From positions 3,223,250 to 3,287,249 of the forward strand of contig CAJSYZ010000003.1 in the NCBI GenBank assembly GCA_910574455.1: a stretch of 64,000 nucleotides of DNA, in the 5' to 3' direction. How positions within the stretch are numbered: position 1 is the first letter of the stretch; every line of letters begins with the position of its first letter. The stretch is from Trichaptum fuscoviolaceum. Lineage: Eukaryota > Basidiomycota > Agaricomycetes > Hymenochaetales > Trichaptaceae. The position numbers were made by a program, and so were the translations under genes. Positions 20,640 to 32,822 of the stretch are shown here, piece after piece. The notes under the pieces were generated by a model. That model was not told where the DNA came from. It saw only the letters and a program-made list of their open reading frames with translations, and did no database searches.

Positions 20640-23303
20640 TCACGGAGAACTCTGCTGCTTGAGCAACTTCATCTCACCAAGCCGACGCCGCATCTCCTTC
20701 TCCGTCTTCGTGGGAGGTACCATCCTCGCAACAGCGGCACCGGCCTTTCCAAGACATGAGATAAACCCCTCGGTGGAGATAATTACGAGAACTTACCAAG
20801 GTACAAAGGCCGCCGAAACGCAAGACCCACGCAACACCATTCTTTCCAAGGTAAGTATTGTGGTCATTGGGATCCTCTACAGAATCAACGATCTTGAAGA
20901 TTGCGCTTGAGATGATTGCAATCTGCGAATTTGGTGAGCAGAGGCAAATCACGCATCAGACGTGAAAGGAGACTAACTAGAAATTGCGGCATGACGATTG
21001 CTAAGTTGTGGATGCCTAGCACAGTCCCGCCAGCAACTGGCTGAGCTTCCGCTAGCTCATTCTCCTCACCCGGTGGGCCTAGAGATCGACGACGAATGAG
21101 AGGCTCGCGTTCTCCGCCCCGGCGGTTCCTCCACCGGTGTATAGTAGGTGAGGAAGCGTTCCTGAAGTGATTGCGGGTTGGCGCCCCAACCGCCGTAGCG
21201 GAAATAGGCGGAGACCTGGCAGCGACAATGTTCGCTTCATCCATTTCTTTCAGAAACTATAACAAAGGTCAAAAACTATCTTGCCTAACTTATCCTCCGC
21301 AAACAACACCCTTACCTCCATGATGATAGCGAATGGTACCCAGCACGCCACGGCCCAACAAATACCCACCAAGCTTACGACAGTGATTGCTTGCACTACT
21401 GTGCTGACGAAGAATGTGGAGAAAGTGAGGACTGTGAATAGAAGCATAGCGCCAGTCCAGATGTTGCGAAGCATGAAGGGCATGCGTGGCAACTTAAGGG
21501 GCTTCCCCTTGCTTGCAGCCTCTGCGCGCCATTCTCGAACCGTGTTACGAAGGCGGACGAGCTCCGCATCCTCTTCCTCGTCACCTTCGTGGGCAAGAAG
21601 GCGTTGGTCTCGCCTAGCAAGCTCAGGAAGAAGACTTCCCGCAATGACAGCGACTAGAGTCACGTTGGTGGTAAGCGTGCAGTTTAAGCAGTGTGTGGGT
21701 AGCACAAACCAATGCTGTAAAGTAGTAGCGCAAGGTAACCCATACGTGTCGCTGATTCGCTGTCTGGCTCTTTGCCGGTCTGATTTGCAAGAACCTGTCC
21801 GACGTAAGTTGTTCTAAACCACAATTAGCAAACGTTCGTTTTGAGTAACGGGGGGGGGGGGGGGACGTACGAATAGAAGAGGAATGGAAACCATCCCATA
21901 TATGCGAAAATCTGCACATAGCAAACTCGCCGTATAGGCTTTGGTAGGTTAACCACCGCATTCCATATATTCCTTAGGACATCAACGAATTTGCTAGGGG
22001 AAGTCACGAAATCAATCAGTAAGAATCAACGACGGTTTGCTCGCATCGCTAACCTATGCTTCGGGGATCTGAAGTCTTCTTGTCGGACCTTTTCATCCTG
22101 CGCAATGCAAGTTATGGCAACAGTGATGAATAGAATGATCATTGCAACGACGCAGAACTTCCGGAATTGATCTCCTCCCAATAGACGTAATAGCGGTAGT
22201 TGTGCGAGCGGAAGAAATCCTTAAACAATATCAGCTTCGTAACTATATTGCATATTCACCATATACTCGTACCAAATCCATAACCAATAATATTTCCGGC
22301 ATGTGTCATTCGTCCATGCCATGCGTTTCCGGCATTTAGTTGAGATGGAGGGGTAACGTCCAGTAAGAGATTTCGCAACGATGCTTGCAGCGCGTTTAGA
22401 GTAAAGTCAAGGAGGTAGAAAGCGGCTACAGCGAAACCAATAGCTGTTTCGTCGACCTAAGAATGGGTTATGTGAGAGTGAGAGTGTTATGATTGAGAGG
22501 CGCGCACTTGTGCCTTGCGCTTTGGGTCCCAGTCTCCAAGTCCGCCTCCGAACAGGTCCACAAAGAAAGCAGCAATCTCCTTGCAATAAGCCAAGACTAG
22601 CGTTGAGATACATAGAAGTAACGTAGAGGTGATGATCCAGTAGCGTCTGCGGTAGCGAGACCTGGAAGAGTCAGAGATAGCACCTGTGCAAACAGGTACC
22701 TTTAGAATGCGTAGAATGCAGTAAACATTGGACGCACCTATAAGAGGTTGAGCAACGAGGCCGCTTATGGGCCCAGCAAGCCAAACGAGACTAGTGAGCT
22801 GCTCTGATAAACCGAGTGACAACAGAAAAGGAGTCCCATATCTACAAGTTCTTATGAGTGAGATTAATGCGGCAGGTAAGGGGGAGCTATATCCACCCCA
22901 ATTCGACAGTCCACGCAATCTGAGCTCCCGCCATAGAGATGCTGAGGTTGAACAGCTGCAGTGTTGTAAGCCGTCTGCGGCCAATTTCGCTATTTTCTTC
23001 CGGAATACTATCCAAATTTCCGGTCCTTGCTGGGCTCTTTCCATTAGTTCGAGATGAAGTCTGAGAAGGCATGATCAATGTCTGGCCAGATTCCACAGGC
23101 GACGGGTACGGCGATGGGTAGTACTCGTCGTTTCTCTTGCTTGTCGGCCACGCCATCTGCGTTGTTGGATCGGGGTCATCCACAGTCGCTGCCGCCGACG
23201 ATGGGTAGGTCATGGTAGCGTGTTGCTGGCGTGTGCGGAACTGAGGGTCAGAAAGAGAGCCAACAGGTGCTTTAAAGTAACTTGGCAGTGTGGTGACTGA
23301 CAT
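20640..23303 (-). CDS. MFS sugar transporter of the sucrose/H+ symporter type
   Basis: Twelve-helix major-facilitator protein of about 703 residues, probably a plasma-membrane or vacuolar disaccharide-proton symporter. Exons: 23303-22897, 22841-22738, 22683-22508, 22456-22273, 22219-22054, 21993-21871, 21813-21710, 21653-21316, 21256-20978, 20922-20797, 20744-20640. Family-like motifs are GYGTPFLLSLGLSEQ, WLAGPISGLVAQPLIG and SDSSRSRYRRRYW after helix 2-3, and MGWFPFLFYS. A long N-terminal tail (about 110 residues) and two long charged loops are cytosolic. Substrate choice is inference from resemblance to plant SUC and fission yeast Sut1. ATG 23303 is the first in frame; 23213 is an alternative. 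One intron begins with GTACGT followed by 15 C residues. Confidence 0.86.
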
Positions 23304-23616
23304 AAATAGATCCGACTACAGGCCCAGAGCTGCCTCAGTTCGCTTCTAACACTAGCACGTACAAAACCCGAAACGTAACTGCATCAGACATAATAGACAT
23401 ATGAAATAAATGGAGGACTATCGTTACAACCAATCAGCAAGAGACATTGGATGAGTACACACTTAGTCTAAATACTGCAGTGTTCAGCATAGATAATGAG
23501 TGCTTAAATATGTAAAACGGAAGGTCGATAGCAATGAAAACATGAGTGGTAATACAAATGCAAGTGTACAAATGCATGCTTGCAGTACGCCAGATAAAAT
23601 CAACAAATGCTTACGC
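23304..23616. other. Spacer upstream of the MFS transporter gene
   Basis: About 310 bp, AT-rich, holding the transporter promoter and the 3' end of the AVO2-like transcript. No other feature seen. Confidence 0.5.
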
Positions 23617-25664
23617 CTACGGACGCACATCGGAGGCCGATGTGCCCCTGCGGTGTTCCCGTTGACTCTTTTGGCCATCGATGCCTGGGAGTGGCTTTGA
23701 GAGTATGGCAAAGGCAGCTCTTCGAGCTCTGGCTGTATTCGTAGCCGCAGGAACAGGGTCGGGACTTCGAGCGTTACCTGGAGGCTCGGGAAAGATAGCA
23801 TAGTCCCGGGGAGGTCCTGTGAAATCTCCAGCTTCGCTAGGTCGTCTGGGAATGATCGTTCCCGCTCTGCGATTTGAAATTTGTCGCTCAATGCGTCCGC
23901 TGGAATTGGAGAAAGTCGACCCCAATGGTGATTCAGCAAGCTCCGAAGGTCTTGTCGAAGTCGGCGTAGTTCCTGAACGGTTCCTTGAAGTCTGTAAATC
24001 AAGTGGCGCAACACTAGGGATGGTAGGTGGAGGTGGACTTCGTAATTGAGCAGCTGAGACAGATGGACGCAAACGACGATTCGCTAACGATAACGGTGGT
24101 GTTGAAATAGTATCGGAAAAGATGGGTAAGTGCGAACTACTGCTGTTGATAGTTGGCAACGTTGAAACGGTCGTGATTCCATTCGTTGTCGATTTTGAGT
24201 CGGATGTTTGAGTGCCAGCACTTCCACTCCTATTCCGTTTCTTATATGCTTCGATCGCGTCTGCATCACGCTCGCGAACACGATTCGCGATCGGGGAGAG
24301 CACAGATGCTGCAGCTATTGACTGCAAACCTAAAGATGCTACCGAACTTGAAGGCATCGGAGACACAGTAGTGAAAGAACTGGCATGGCTAAGCGACGGA
24401 GAAGAGTATGGCGGGGGTAATCTTGAACTTGAGCCACTTGCAAAAATTGCAGGTTGAGAGGACCAAGAAGTAAACGATGAACTAGCATCTGCATTGTCGG
24501 TCTTGCTTCCACCAGAACTACTTCGTATTCGATTAACATCCCGAGATCCTTCTTAAAGTCCGGTCAAAATTTAGCGGAATGAGGTAAAGGCTACTAATTA
24601 CCTATTATCTCCTGATTTCGTGCAACAGCTTGTTGTCGACGCGCGCTCTTTCTGGCCTCAAATTGCATCCTAGCTGTTTCTTGAAGAATTGCCATAGTAT
24701 TGAAGCTTTCGGGAAGGTAAATGGTTAATATGTATGCGCAGACACGAGTATTACGACCCACGATAATGCATAATCCGATGCAGTAAATCCTTCGTTATTC
24801 CGGGCAGCAAATTGGCAGCCTTTTTCTATTAATAATTGTATAACCTTCGCGACTGGTGAGTTGACATATAAAAAGAAAGATGCAGCTTGTAACATACGGA
24901 TACATGTCCCCAGGAGCTCGCACTACATATCAGATCAGAATGGGTGTGAGCAAATGGATATATGTTCGTACTAGTGAAGTGGAGTGTTGCCCTCTTCATC
25001 CGGTAGGTCGAGGTCAGCACCCAAGTCGCAAAGCATCTGCGCACATATCATCATATTTATACCACTCATCCGAAGGATAATGAACATTATACGCACTCGA
25101 ACAAGTTCTTCGTTTCCCTTCAGAGCGGCGACATGTAGGGCGGTCCTCCCTTTCGCGTTAGACCACTCCAATATGAATGGGTACCGCTCATGGTAAATCC
25201 GCGCCATCCGAAGAGCAGAACCCATAAGATCGGGATGTCCGTCGTGTGGGCAATAGGGGTTGTAAACACTAGGACGTAGCTCGGCAAGAAGGATAAGAAT
25301 CGTGTTGTTATCTGTGTCCTGTATTCAGAGCATCAATGTGGTCAGAACAATGGTGTCGCTTAAATGAGGTCATAGTCTGAGTGTACGGACCCTGCTGAGT
25401 TCCTCATCGTCGTGTCCTTCGTTGAGAAGGTAGTAGAAAGTCTCTTCATGTCCCAGTACAGCTGCCCAGGCCAAGGATGTGTAGCGACGGGGACCGGGGT
25501 CGGGGTTGCGCATGTCTATTCTCTGAATTAGACGCTTCACTAGAAACAAGTTGTTCTCTTTGGCGAACGCCACTTGTTAGCTACAGGGCAAACGAATCTG
25601 ACGAATATATCTGCGTACCCTTCACTGCGCGGCGGAGCCTCGCCGAGGGATCCTTTTCGGCCAT
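23617..25664 (-). CDS. AVO2: Ankyrin-repeat TORC2 subunit, Avo2-like
   Basis: About 553 residues: five or so ankyrin repeats (residues 1-190), then a basic coiled stretch and a long Ser/Pro-rich tail. Exons: 25664-25619, 25572-25391, 25318-25097, 25036-24972, 24922-24898, 24844-24762, 24705-24602, 24551-23617. The start (DPSARLRRAV, then LFLVKRLIQR) and the GHDDEEL phrase in repeat 2 resemble yeast Avo2, which also pairs N-terminal ankyrin repeats with a Ser-rich tail. Avo2 is a non-essential TORC2 subunit that helps dock Slm proteins. The TORC2 assignment is from remembered similarity and overall architecture. The TORC2 substrate kinase YPK1/GAD8 is also in the window. It shares a 248-bp divergent promoter with FRS1. 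Confidence 0.72.
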
Positions 25665-25912
25665 GGAGAATAGAGGAGAGGATGAAGGGAGCAAACAGCT
25701 CAATAGCTGTGCAGAGGATGAAGGCTGAAGCAACTCGAAGCTGTGCAGGTCGCCTCAGTTTGGCCTTCGAGTAAACTTGAAGTTCACGTGGCAGGAACAG
25801 ATCTAATCTTTGTGTTCAACTTGGATGCCGTGGGAAGCCGCTGCTGAGTGCGGTCTGACTCGGTGACGTTTATTTCGACTTACGCCCTTACCCCGACGAG
25901 CCGCATACAAGT

Positions 25913-28271
25913 ATGCCGACAGTTTCAGTGGACAAAGCAGACCTCTGGGAGAGGCTGGGCCAGGAGTACAGTGAGTGTAGACCTGTCCGAAGCCTTTGTA
26001 CTGTCACGGTGTGCTCAGTTACCTTCTTTTCAGCAACCGAGGAATTCGATCAGCTATGCTTCGACTATGGACTCGAGCTTGACGAAGATGTGCGTTAATG
26101 TGACTAGACTACTAGAAGGTCAGATTAGTAACTGACAAGCCACCAGACGACGGAAGATGTCCAGGAAGCAATTAAGAAAGGGCTTCCTGCTGAGCGTCCG
26201 GTGATCACAATGTCCTCGACGCAAACCGTTCTAACACTAATTTGCCATTGTTAGCAACTGAAAATCGAAATTCCGGCCAATCGGTTCGTCGATCTTGTAC
26301 TATTGGAACTAAAGCTTACAAGATGACAGTTATGACCTTCTTTGTATCGAGGGTATCGCGCGTGCATTGCGAATATATCTTGGGAAGGACAAGGCAACGA
26401 CCTATAAAGTTGTCTTGCCGCCGGGCGGAGAGTCAAGTTTATTAACAGCTACGATTGCTGCAGAGGTGAGGAGGTGCGATCTCTCTCTCCTTTTAGTATC
26501 TAATTGCTCTCATAGACTCGAAAAATCCGACCTTTCTTTGCCGGAGCGATCCTTCGTAACATCACATTTACCCAACGATCTTATGAATCTTTCATTGATC
26601 TCCAGGATAAGCTGCATCAGAACCTATGTAGGCGAAGACAGCTGGTCGCTATTGGTACGCATGACCTGGACACACTGAAACCGCCCTTCCGCTATGAAGC
26701 ACGGCCACCTCGCGATATAAACTTTGTTCCCTTGAATAAAAGCAAGGCATATACGGCCGAGGAGCTCATGACTGTTTATGAAGTACGGTCACATATATTC
26801 TTCACGCATATGTAAAATTAATCTCTTCTTCGTCACCCAGTCGGACAAGCACCTATCACGATTTCTCCATATCATTCGTGATTCACCCGTCTATCCGATC
26901 ATTTATGACGAGAACGATCAGGTGCTCTCAATGCCCCCAATTATCAATTCGGAACACAGTAAAATCACATTGAATACCAAAAATGTGTTCATTGACGTGA
27001 CAGCAACAGACGAGACAAAGCTCGGAATTGTTGTGAACATCATGGCTACTATGTTCTCCGAGTACTGCGAAGAGCCCTTCACGTACGATTGGATCTTTTT
27101 TATCATTGTATCATCGACTAATAATGTGTTGAATAGGATTGAGCCTGTAAAAATTGTCTATCCCGATGGTTCAGTCAAAATTACACCTGACATATCGACT
27201 CGCCACATGACAACAAGTGCTTCATACATCAATGCTTGCACCGGCACTTCATTGCCCCCTCAGGAAATCGTGGAACTTCTCGAGAAAATGTCTCTAACTG
27301 CTGCCATCTCTCCCAAAAACCCAGATGCTTTACACGTCGGCGTTCCTTCCACACGTCCGGATATCATGCACGAATGCGACATTATGGAGGATGCAGCCAT
27401 TGCGTTTGGTTACAACAATCTTCCCAAATCCTTCCCGAGTACAAACACGGTTGCACAAGCCTTGCCCGTCAGCAAGGTCAGCGATCTTGTAAGACGGGAA
27501 TGGGCACAAGCAGGCTGGGTAGAGGTGTTGCCATTCATTCTATGCTCGCATGAGGAGAACTTTGAGTGGCTGAACCGAGTGGATGACTCATCTTACGTTG
27601 TCAAGATCGCGAATCCCAAGACGATGGAGTTCCAGGTTGTGCGCACGTCGCTGATCCCCGGCTTGCTCAAGAGTGTCCGCGAGAACCGCTCGCACCCTCT
27701 GCCAATCAAGATTTTCGAAGCTTCGGACGTCGTATTCAAGGACACCTCGCTTGAACGCCAAGCAAAGAACGTCCGTCATGCTGCAGCTGTATGGTGCAAC
27801 AAAACTGCTGGCTTTGAGGTTATCCACGGCCTACTGGACCGACTGATGGCAATGGTTGATGTACCGAAAATCTCTGCGAATGACACAACTGCGCCGCACG
27901 GTTATTACTTGAAAGAGAAGATCGGTAAGCTTCTGAGATTTTGTATTGTATGCGAAGGATGAACGCTACTGATCGTTGCTATAGACCCCACGTTCTTCCC
28001 CGGACGAGCAGCGACAGTTTTCTATCGCGAGGCTCGATCGGCTTCTTCTCCCAAGGAATCACAATCCGCATTGTCGAAGTTGACTCAAGGCATCAAATCC
28101 GCTTTCGGTGGTGACTCCGGCTCTGCTCCAGAAGACAAAGCAATTGGCGTACTCGGTATCTTGCACCCATCGGTGCTTGAGAACTTTGAAATCGGGTTCC
28201 CTTGTTCGGCGTTAGAGATCAATTTGGAACCTTTCAAAAAAGAAGTGCAACCTGTATGGATCAACCCGTAG
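25913..28271 (+). CDS. FRS1: Cytosolic phenylalanine-tRNA ligase beta subunit
   Basis: Non-catalytic, editing and tRNA-binding subunit of alpha2-beta2 PheRS, about 638 residues. Exons: 25913-25970, 26034-26089, 26147-26200, 26255-26283, 26330-26465, 26516-26782, 26841-27082, 27137-27924, 27985-28271. Recognisable are the [19 protein letters not shown] start of the B1 region, the B3/B4 editing module ([25 protein letters not shown]), the B5 domain with [16 protein letters not shown], and the catalytic-like fold ending in [27 protein letters not shown] low-complexity Ser/Gly insertion of about 30 residues (28031-28140) near the C-terminus is unusual. Four small exons open the gene. The alpha subunit FRS2 lies about 20 kb to the left. 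Confidence 0.95.
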
Positions 28272-28628
28272 AATCAAGGTGTAGGATGACAAGTGCCAGT
28301 GTATGTAGTGAAAAGAATAAACTAAACTGTGTAGACTTAGATTGATTGGCTATTATGTTAGGATGACATAAGCAATTCACTGCCAGTGGCAAGTGAGGAG
28401 CCTCATCCATCACGGCATCACCTGCGGAAGGCAACGAATACATAACAGCGTCCTTTGCACTTGTCCATCATCGTCTTTATCTCTGGCCCTTGTCTCTTTA
28501 CAACCCGCAACACAATATTTAGTGCCTCGTATTGCATCTGTTACTTTCTTCGCTCTTTTTCCTCCAGTCGCTTCAGACTTCTTTATCTACAGCTTGCCCT
28601 AATTATTCGAACGGACATTGTGTTCTAA
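28272..28628. other. Spacer between FRS1 and BSD2-like gene
   Basis: About 360 bp; FRS1 3' end and BSD2-like promoter. Pyrimidine-rich run just before the BSD2-like ATG, typical of fungal promoters. Confidence 0.5.
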
Positions 28629-30441
28629 ATGCCCGCACGATATGCTCCTCTGCCAAACGAGAATCCGCGATCACGCTCCGAAGACGTCGAGGATGAGATG
28701 GAAGCAGCGTTCGATGCGAGCGACGACGAAGACGACGTCAACGCCGAGTCTCGGCCCCTAAATCCGCTAAACACATCCTCAGCTGGCCACGACGATGACG
28801 ACCGCGCACACGACATCAACACCAACAATCCCGGTTCACATCCTCTTAGCGGTCCTCCTGTACAGCTCAGGCCGGCGCATTCACGGCGTCAGAGCACGGC
28901 TGCGCCAGGCACGTACGACTTCGAGGCGGACGACTATGACTTTCCGCCGCCGGGCTCGCCGCCCCCACGGGACCGCGCGTTGCCCAACAACGACTGGGGG
29001 AACTCCAACGGCCTGATTCCGACTGGCCCTGCTGCACGACCAAGGTCGAATCGTGGCGCATGGGTGCGTGGCCCGGGCTTCGAGTGGGCACGCCGCGTCC
29101 TCCCTGGCCGTGTTGCAGATCGCTTAATTGGGAGCAGGCGCGAGGAACGAAGGCGGGTCGTCGGCGGCGGGATTGGGAATGATGGTGTCTTTGCGAATGT
29201 CACTGCGAAACCAAGCCTCCCCAGGCCTATAGTGGAAGGTGCGCCTATTTTGTTTCATTAACAGAGTGCTTCCTTTCTTCGTAGTCTAACGGATTCGTCT
29301 CGGCGACTTTTGCATTACATATTCAATAGAGGACGGCGTCCATGTTATGCCGGAGGAGACTCAGAAGGATGCGCCACCATCGTACGCCGCTGCTCAGGCG
29401 GATGCTGTGCCGCCGTACTGGGAGACAACAGTTCATGCCCCTTCGTCCTTATCGCCGGGAATGATGCTCCCAGGCGAGCTCCCGATCGATGGTCTCGCAA
29501 CAGGCACGCTCTTCTCATTTGCTTGGAATATGCTCGTCTCTATTTCCTTCCAATTTGTGGGCTTCCTCCTTACTTACCTCCTGCATACGACACATGCGGC
29601 GAAACTCGGTGCTCGTGCTGGTCTTGGCTTGACGCTGGTTCAATATGGGTTTGCGTTGAGGACGGGTAAGGATGACGAAGGCATGGGCGCAAATGGTGAA
29701 GAGAGTCTGTGGGGCGGCTGGGGAAATCCTGAAGACGCTGTACCTTCACCGACGCCGACGTTTGATACAGCAGCGGCTGCTGAAAGTTGGGCAGCTTCTC
29801 ACAATGGGACTGTTCCTGGGGTAGATGCGACTGTGGCAGCAACGATAGGCGCGGATTGGACAACTGAATGGTTGTCCTTCGTCCTCATGACGATGGGTAT
29901 GTCCTCTAATTCCTTATCGTTTATATTTTTTCCTTCAATCACTTACGTATAACACTAAGGCTGGTTTATCCTCCTCAACTCTCTTCTCAGCTTCTGGCGC
30001 ATTAAACGATGGGAGAAATCTATTTTGGCCTCTCATCAAGAAAACCCGGACAGACCACCTCCCATGCCCGTCACTACACCCACGAATGGCCGGGGACATG
30101 CGCGCCAGAGCAGCTTTGCCTTGCATTTCGAGCGTACGCTCGGGTTACGGCTCCCGACTGCACAAATGTTCCGTACAGGGCTCGGGTTCTCGCAATGGGG
30201 CAACGACAACAGGGAGGGGGAGTCGCGGGGCGTTGGTGGGCCATACGTTTTTGACGAGGCGCAGGAGGACTTGGAGATGGCGGCAGATAACGAATTGATG
30301 GAGGCGGGCCACGGCGAAGAGGAGGACGAGCTGTTGCTTGACATACCCCCCGACCACCCGGATCGCGAACGGCTGATCGCTGAGGCGTACGCGAACGAGC
30401 GGAGACTGCAGGAGGACCTGCGCGCGGCTGGTTTGCTTTAG
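28629..30441 (+). CDS. BSD2: Bsd2/NDFIP-family Rsp5 adaptor membrane protein
   Basis: Golgi/endosome adaptor that recruits the Nedd4/Rsp5 ubiquitin ligase to membrane cargo such as metal transporters. About 552 residues from exons 28629-29238, 29330-29896 and 29960-30441. The acidic, Pro-rich N-terminal 200 residues lead to PY-type motifs APPSYAAA and VPPYW around residues 215-235, then hydrophobic segments (AWNMLVSISFQFVGFLLTYLL, then GLGLTLVQYGFAL, and WLSFVLMTMGWFILL after the second intron), the layout of Bsd2. The C-terminal tail is acidic and cytosolic. The exon sequence is GC-rich, and long antisense frames here are shadows. Confidence 0.85.
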
Positions 30442-32822
30442 TCCATGCCCGATCTATCATGCGTTTATTATGGATGATATTGCACGCTCGTTGTATATTT
30501 ATTCGTGGTGCTATTTCGCAGGCGAATAGATGGATGGTATGTGGGTATTGATTGTGTGCGTATATACAAGCCGTCGTAAAGTGCATGGCATAGTAATAAC
30601 AGCAGTCTTATCATTGGGCTTGCTCTTCTTTTTCTTCCTTTTCACTCCAACAATACTTATGGTCGGCTATTTACACACGAAATGGAGATGCAAAACACAG
30701 CTGGTTTACTCTTTTCTTTCTTTATTCAGTTATTATCCTTTTCTCGTTCTTCGCGCATTTTCGGTGAATTGCGAAGGAAAGTTGCTACTATAGTCTATCT
30801 TGGTTTCTACGCATTCATTGTCTGTCCTTCCTGTACAATCTTTTGCGACTTTCTGTCTGGCGTTTTATCTCCCTTTGCACACTGTATGATAAATTTACAA
30901 TGGACGGTTATAGTATGGTCGTAGCGCAAACTATGCATACAGTATATGTGGCACTGATAGCTCATGCGTATTCGTAGCATCTCAGCATTACTGACACGAT
31001 GTACACATGCGTGAATGCGAAGATATTTACAGTAGATGTCCACTCAATTCAAGAACAGCTTCTGTACGCGTGCTCATTGGCTCAATCAAGACGAACGGCT
31101 ATTGGAAGATAGAAGGTCGAGACCGCCCGGAGATGAATTTGCGAAGATGATATGATGTCATAACGCCTCCGAGTCGTAGATGAGATGATCACTCGCCGTA
31201 TGCCAGTGCTTTACGTGGAGGCCATGAGGGAAGTATTGGTAAGTGACAGCGAAAGTTATGATCCTTGCTTATTACTGGCTGTATGCGCTGATTGTAGGCT
31301 GGAACCTTGTTTATACGCTCTGCTATGATGTATGACGGCTAGCACATCCGGCCTACTCAATCTACAGTTTACAGTCTTTTATCTTTACGAACGTTTCCGA
31401 GTCTTCGTTGAGCTTTTCTGAGGTATGCTACTTACCCACTCCACACCTCACCAGCTTCTAGTACGAGGCCGCCAAGTCTAGAGCAGGCGTCCCGGCATCC
31501 AGGAATAAAGTAACACCAGTATCATAGGTCCGTAACCAATCACTAACCGCATTTTCAATACCACAAGGAGACGGATATCGGGTGAACGTGTCACTTCCTC
31601 TGTGCGGAAGTTGGAAATGTTGCACTATACCCGTCGTCATCGTGCCTTACCACGACCTCAGGATCGCCGTGTAGCGATAAAAATTGCTTGTTGTAATCGT
31701 AATATTTATTCCGTAGTATGCGGATTCGGTCTATATTCGTGTACATGAAGACTTCTCCTTTGCACTCCCGACAAATGTAGAAGAGGGGGACGAAAATGGA
31801 TAGTAGGAAAGGGTGTGGTGTTAGTACAGGCATGCGGAGATGAAGGACAATAATTTTAGGACCAGACGAGAAGAGTAGAGGAAAGAACAATAAAGACACT
31901 GAGAAGTGGATGGGTTATGCGAGTCGGTGGTCGACGGATGGATAATGGATGATAGCTTGAGGTAGTTCCAGACGTAGATGAAGTATGAGGATGAGTAACA
32001 GATAGCGCCAGCCAAGAATACAAGGAACTTTGCTGAAATGATGCGAAGGCAGGGGGGTGAGGGATAAATACTTCACCACCGCCCTGTTGGCAACGCAAAG
32101 AAGGAAAATGGTGTGACGCGGATGCAGAAGCATGTAAGGCACACTCAGGCGGCGGAGGGACAACCACGCAAAACAGAACATGAGAACCAAGGACCAAGAA
32201 ACATCATGACGTCCACCCATCCCAACTCCTAGAGAAGACGGCAGGATGACGAGGCGAAGAAGCGTGCACGACACAACATGGCGATGTTCACGGGAAATCG
32301 ACTCGATCGGGGGTGTGCAGCCAAGGCCAAGGTTAAGGTCGAGACCGAACTAGGCCAGGACCAGGGCTTTTACGCGCACCGCAGTCGGTTTTGAGGGGTC
32401 CTTTCTCTCTGCCGGTGGAATGTGAGATCCATCCGGAATGCGCGGACAGCTCGCTCGGCAGGGGGGCGTTTCATAGGTATGATGCAAGGAGAACGAGAGC
32501 GTGATTGGATCGCTGTCTTTGAGTAGCATCAACTGTGGATGCGATGGCTACTTATGACGCGCGATACGAAAGGCGTGTCAATCGCGTTGAATAGACAGCA
32601 ACAGTGACGTGCATGCAGGACGATATGTTTGGTAGAACACATATGCTGAATTACTGTTGCTTCGTTCGTCGGAAGTGAAAGTAATAGCAGACGAAGTAAA
32701 TGGGTATCTGAGCTCCATTCGTCAATCGGCTGTAAAGTATGATACGGATGTATGACTCACCAGGAAACGAAGCAAGCACAGGTCGGAGTTCTCTAGCGAA
32801 ATACAGATAGTACAGACAGATT
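30442..32822. other. 2.4-kb gene-poor stretch
   Basis: No gene can be supported. Minus-strand frames at 31591-31899 and 31856-32274 have no recognisable motifs or conserved-looking composition. The sequence is unremarkable in repeats. It could hold long UTRs or an unannotated non-coding transcript. Confidence 0.5.

Noticed and set aside
28934..30344. Several antisense and overlapping frames over the BSD2-like gene
   Set aside because: Shadows of the GC-rich coding exons; the plus-strand model contains PY motifs and helices in the expected order.
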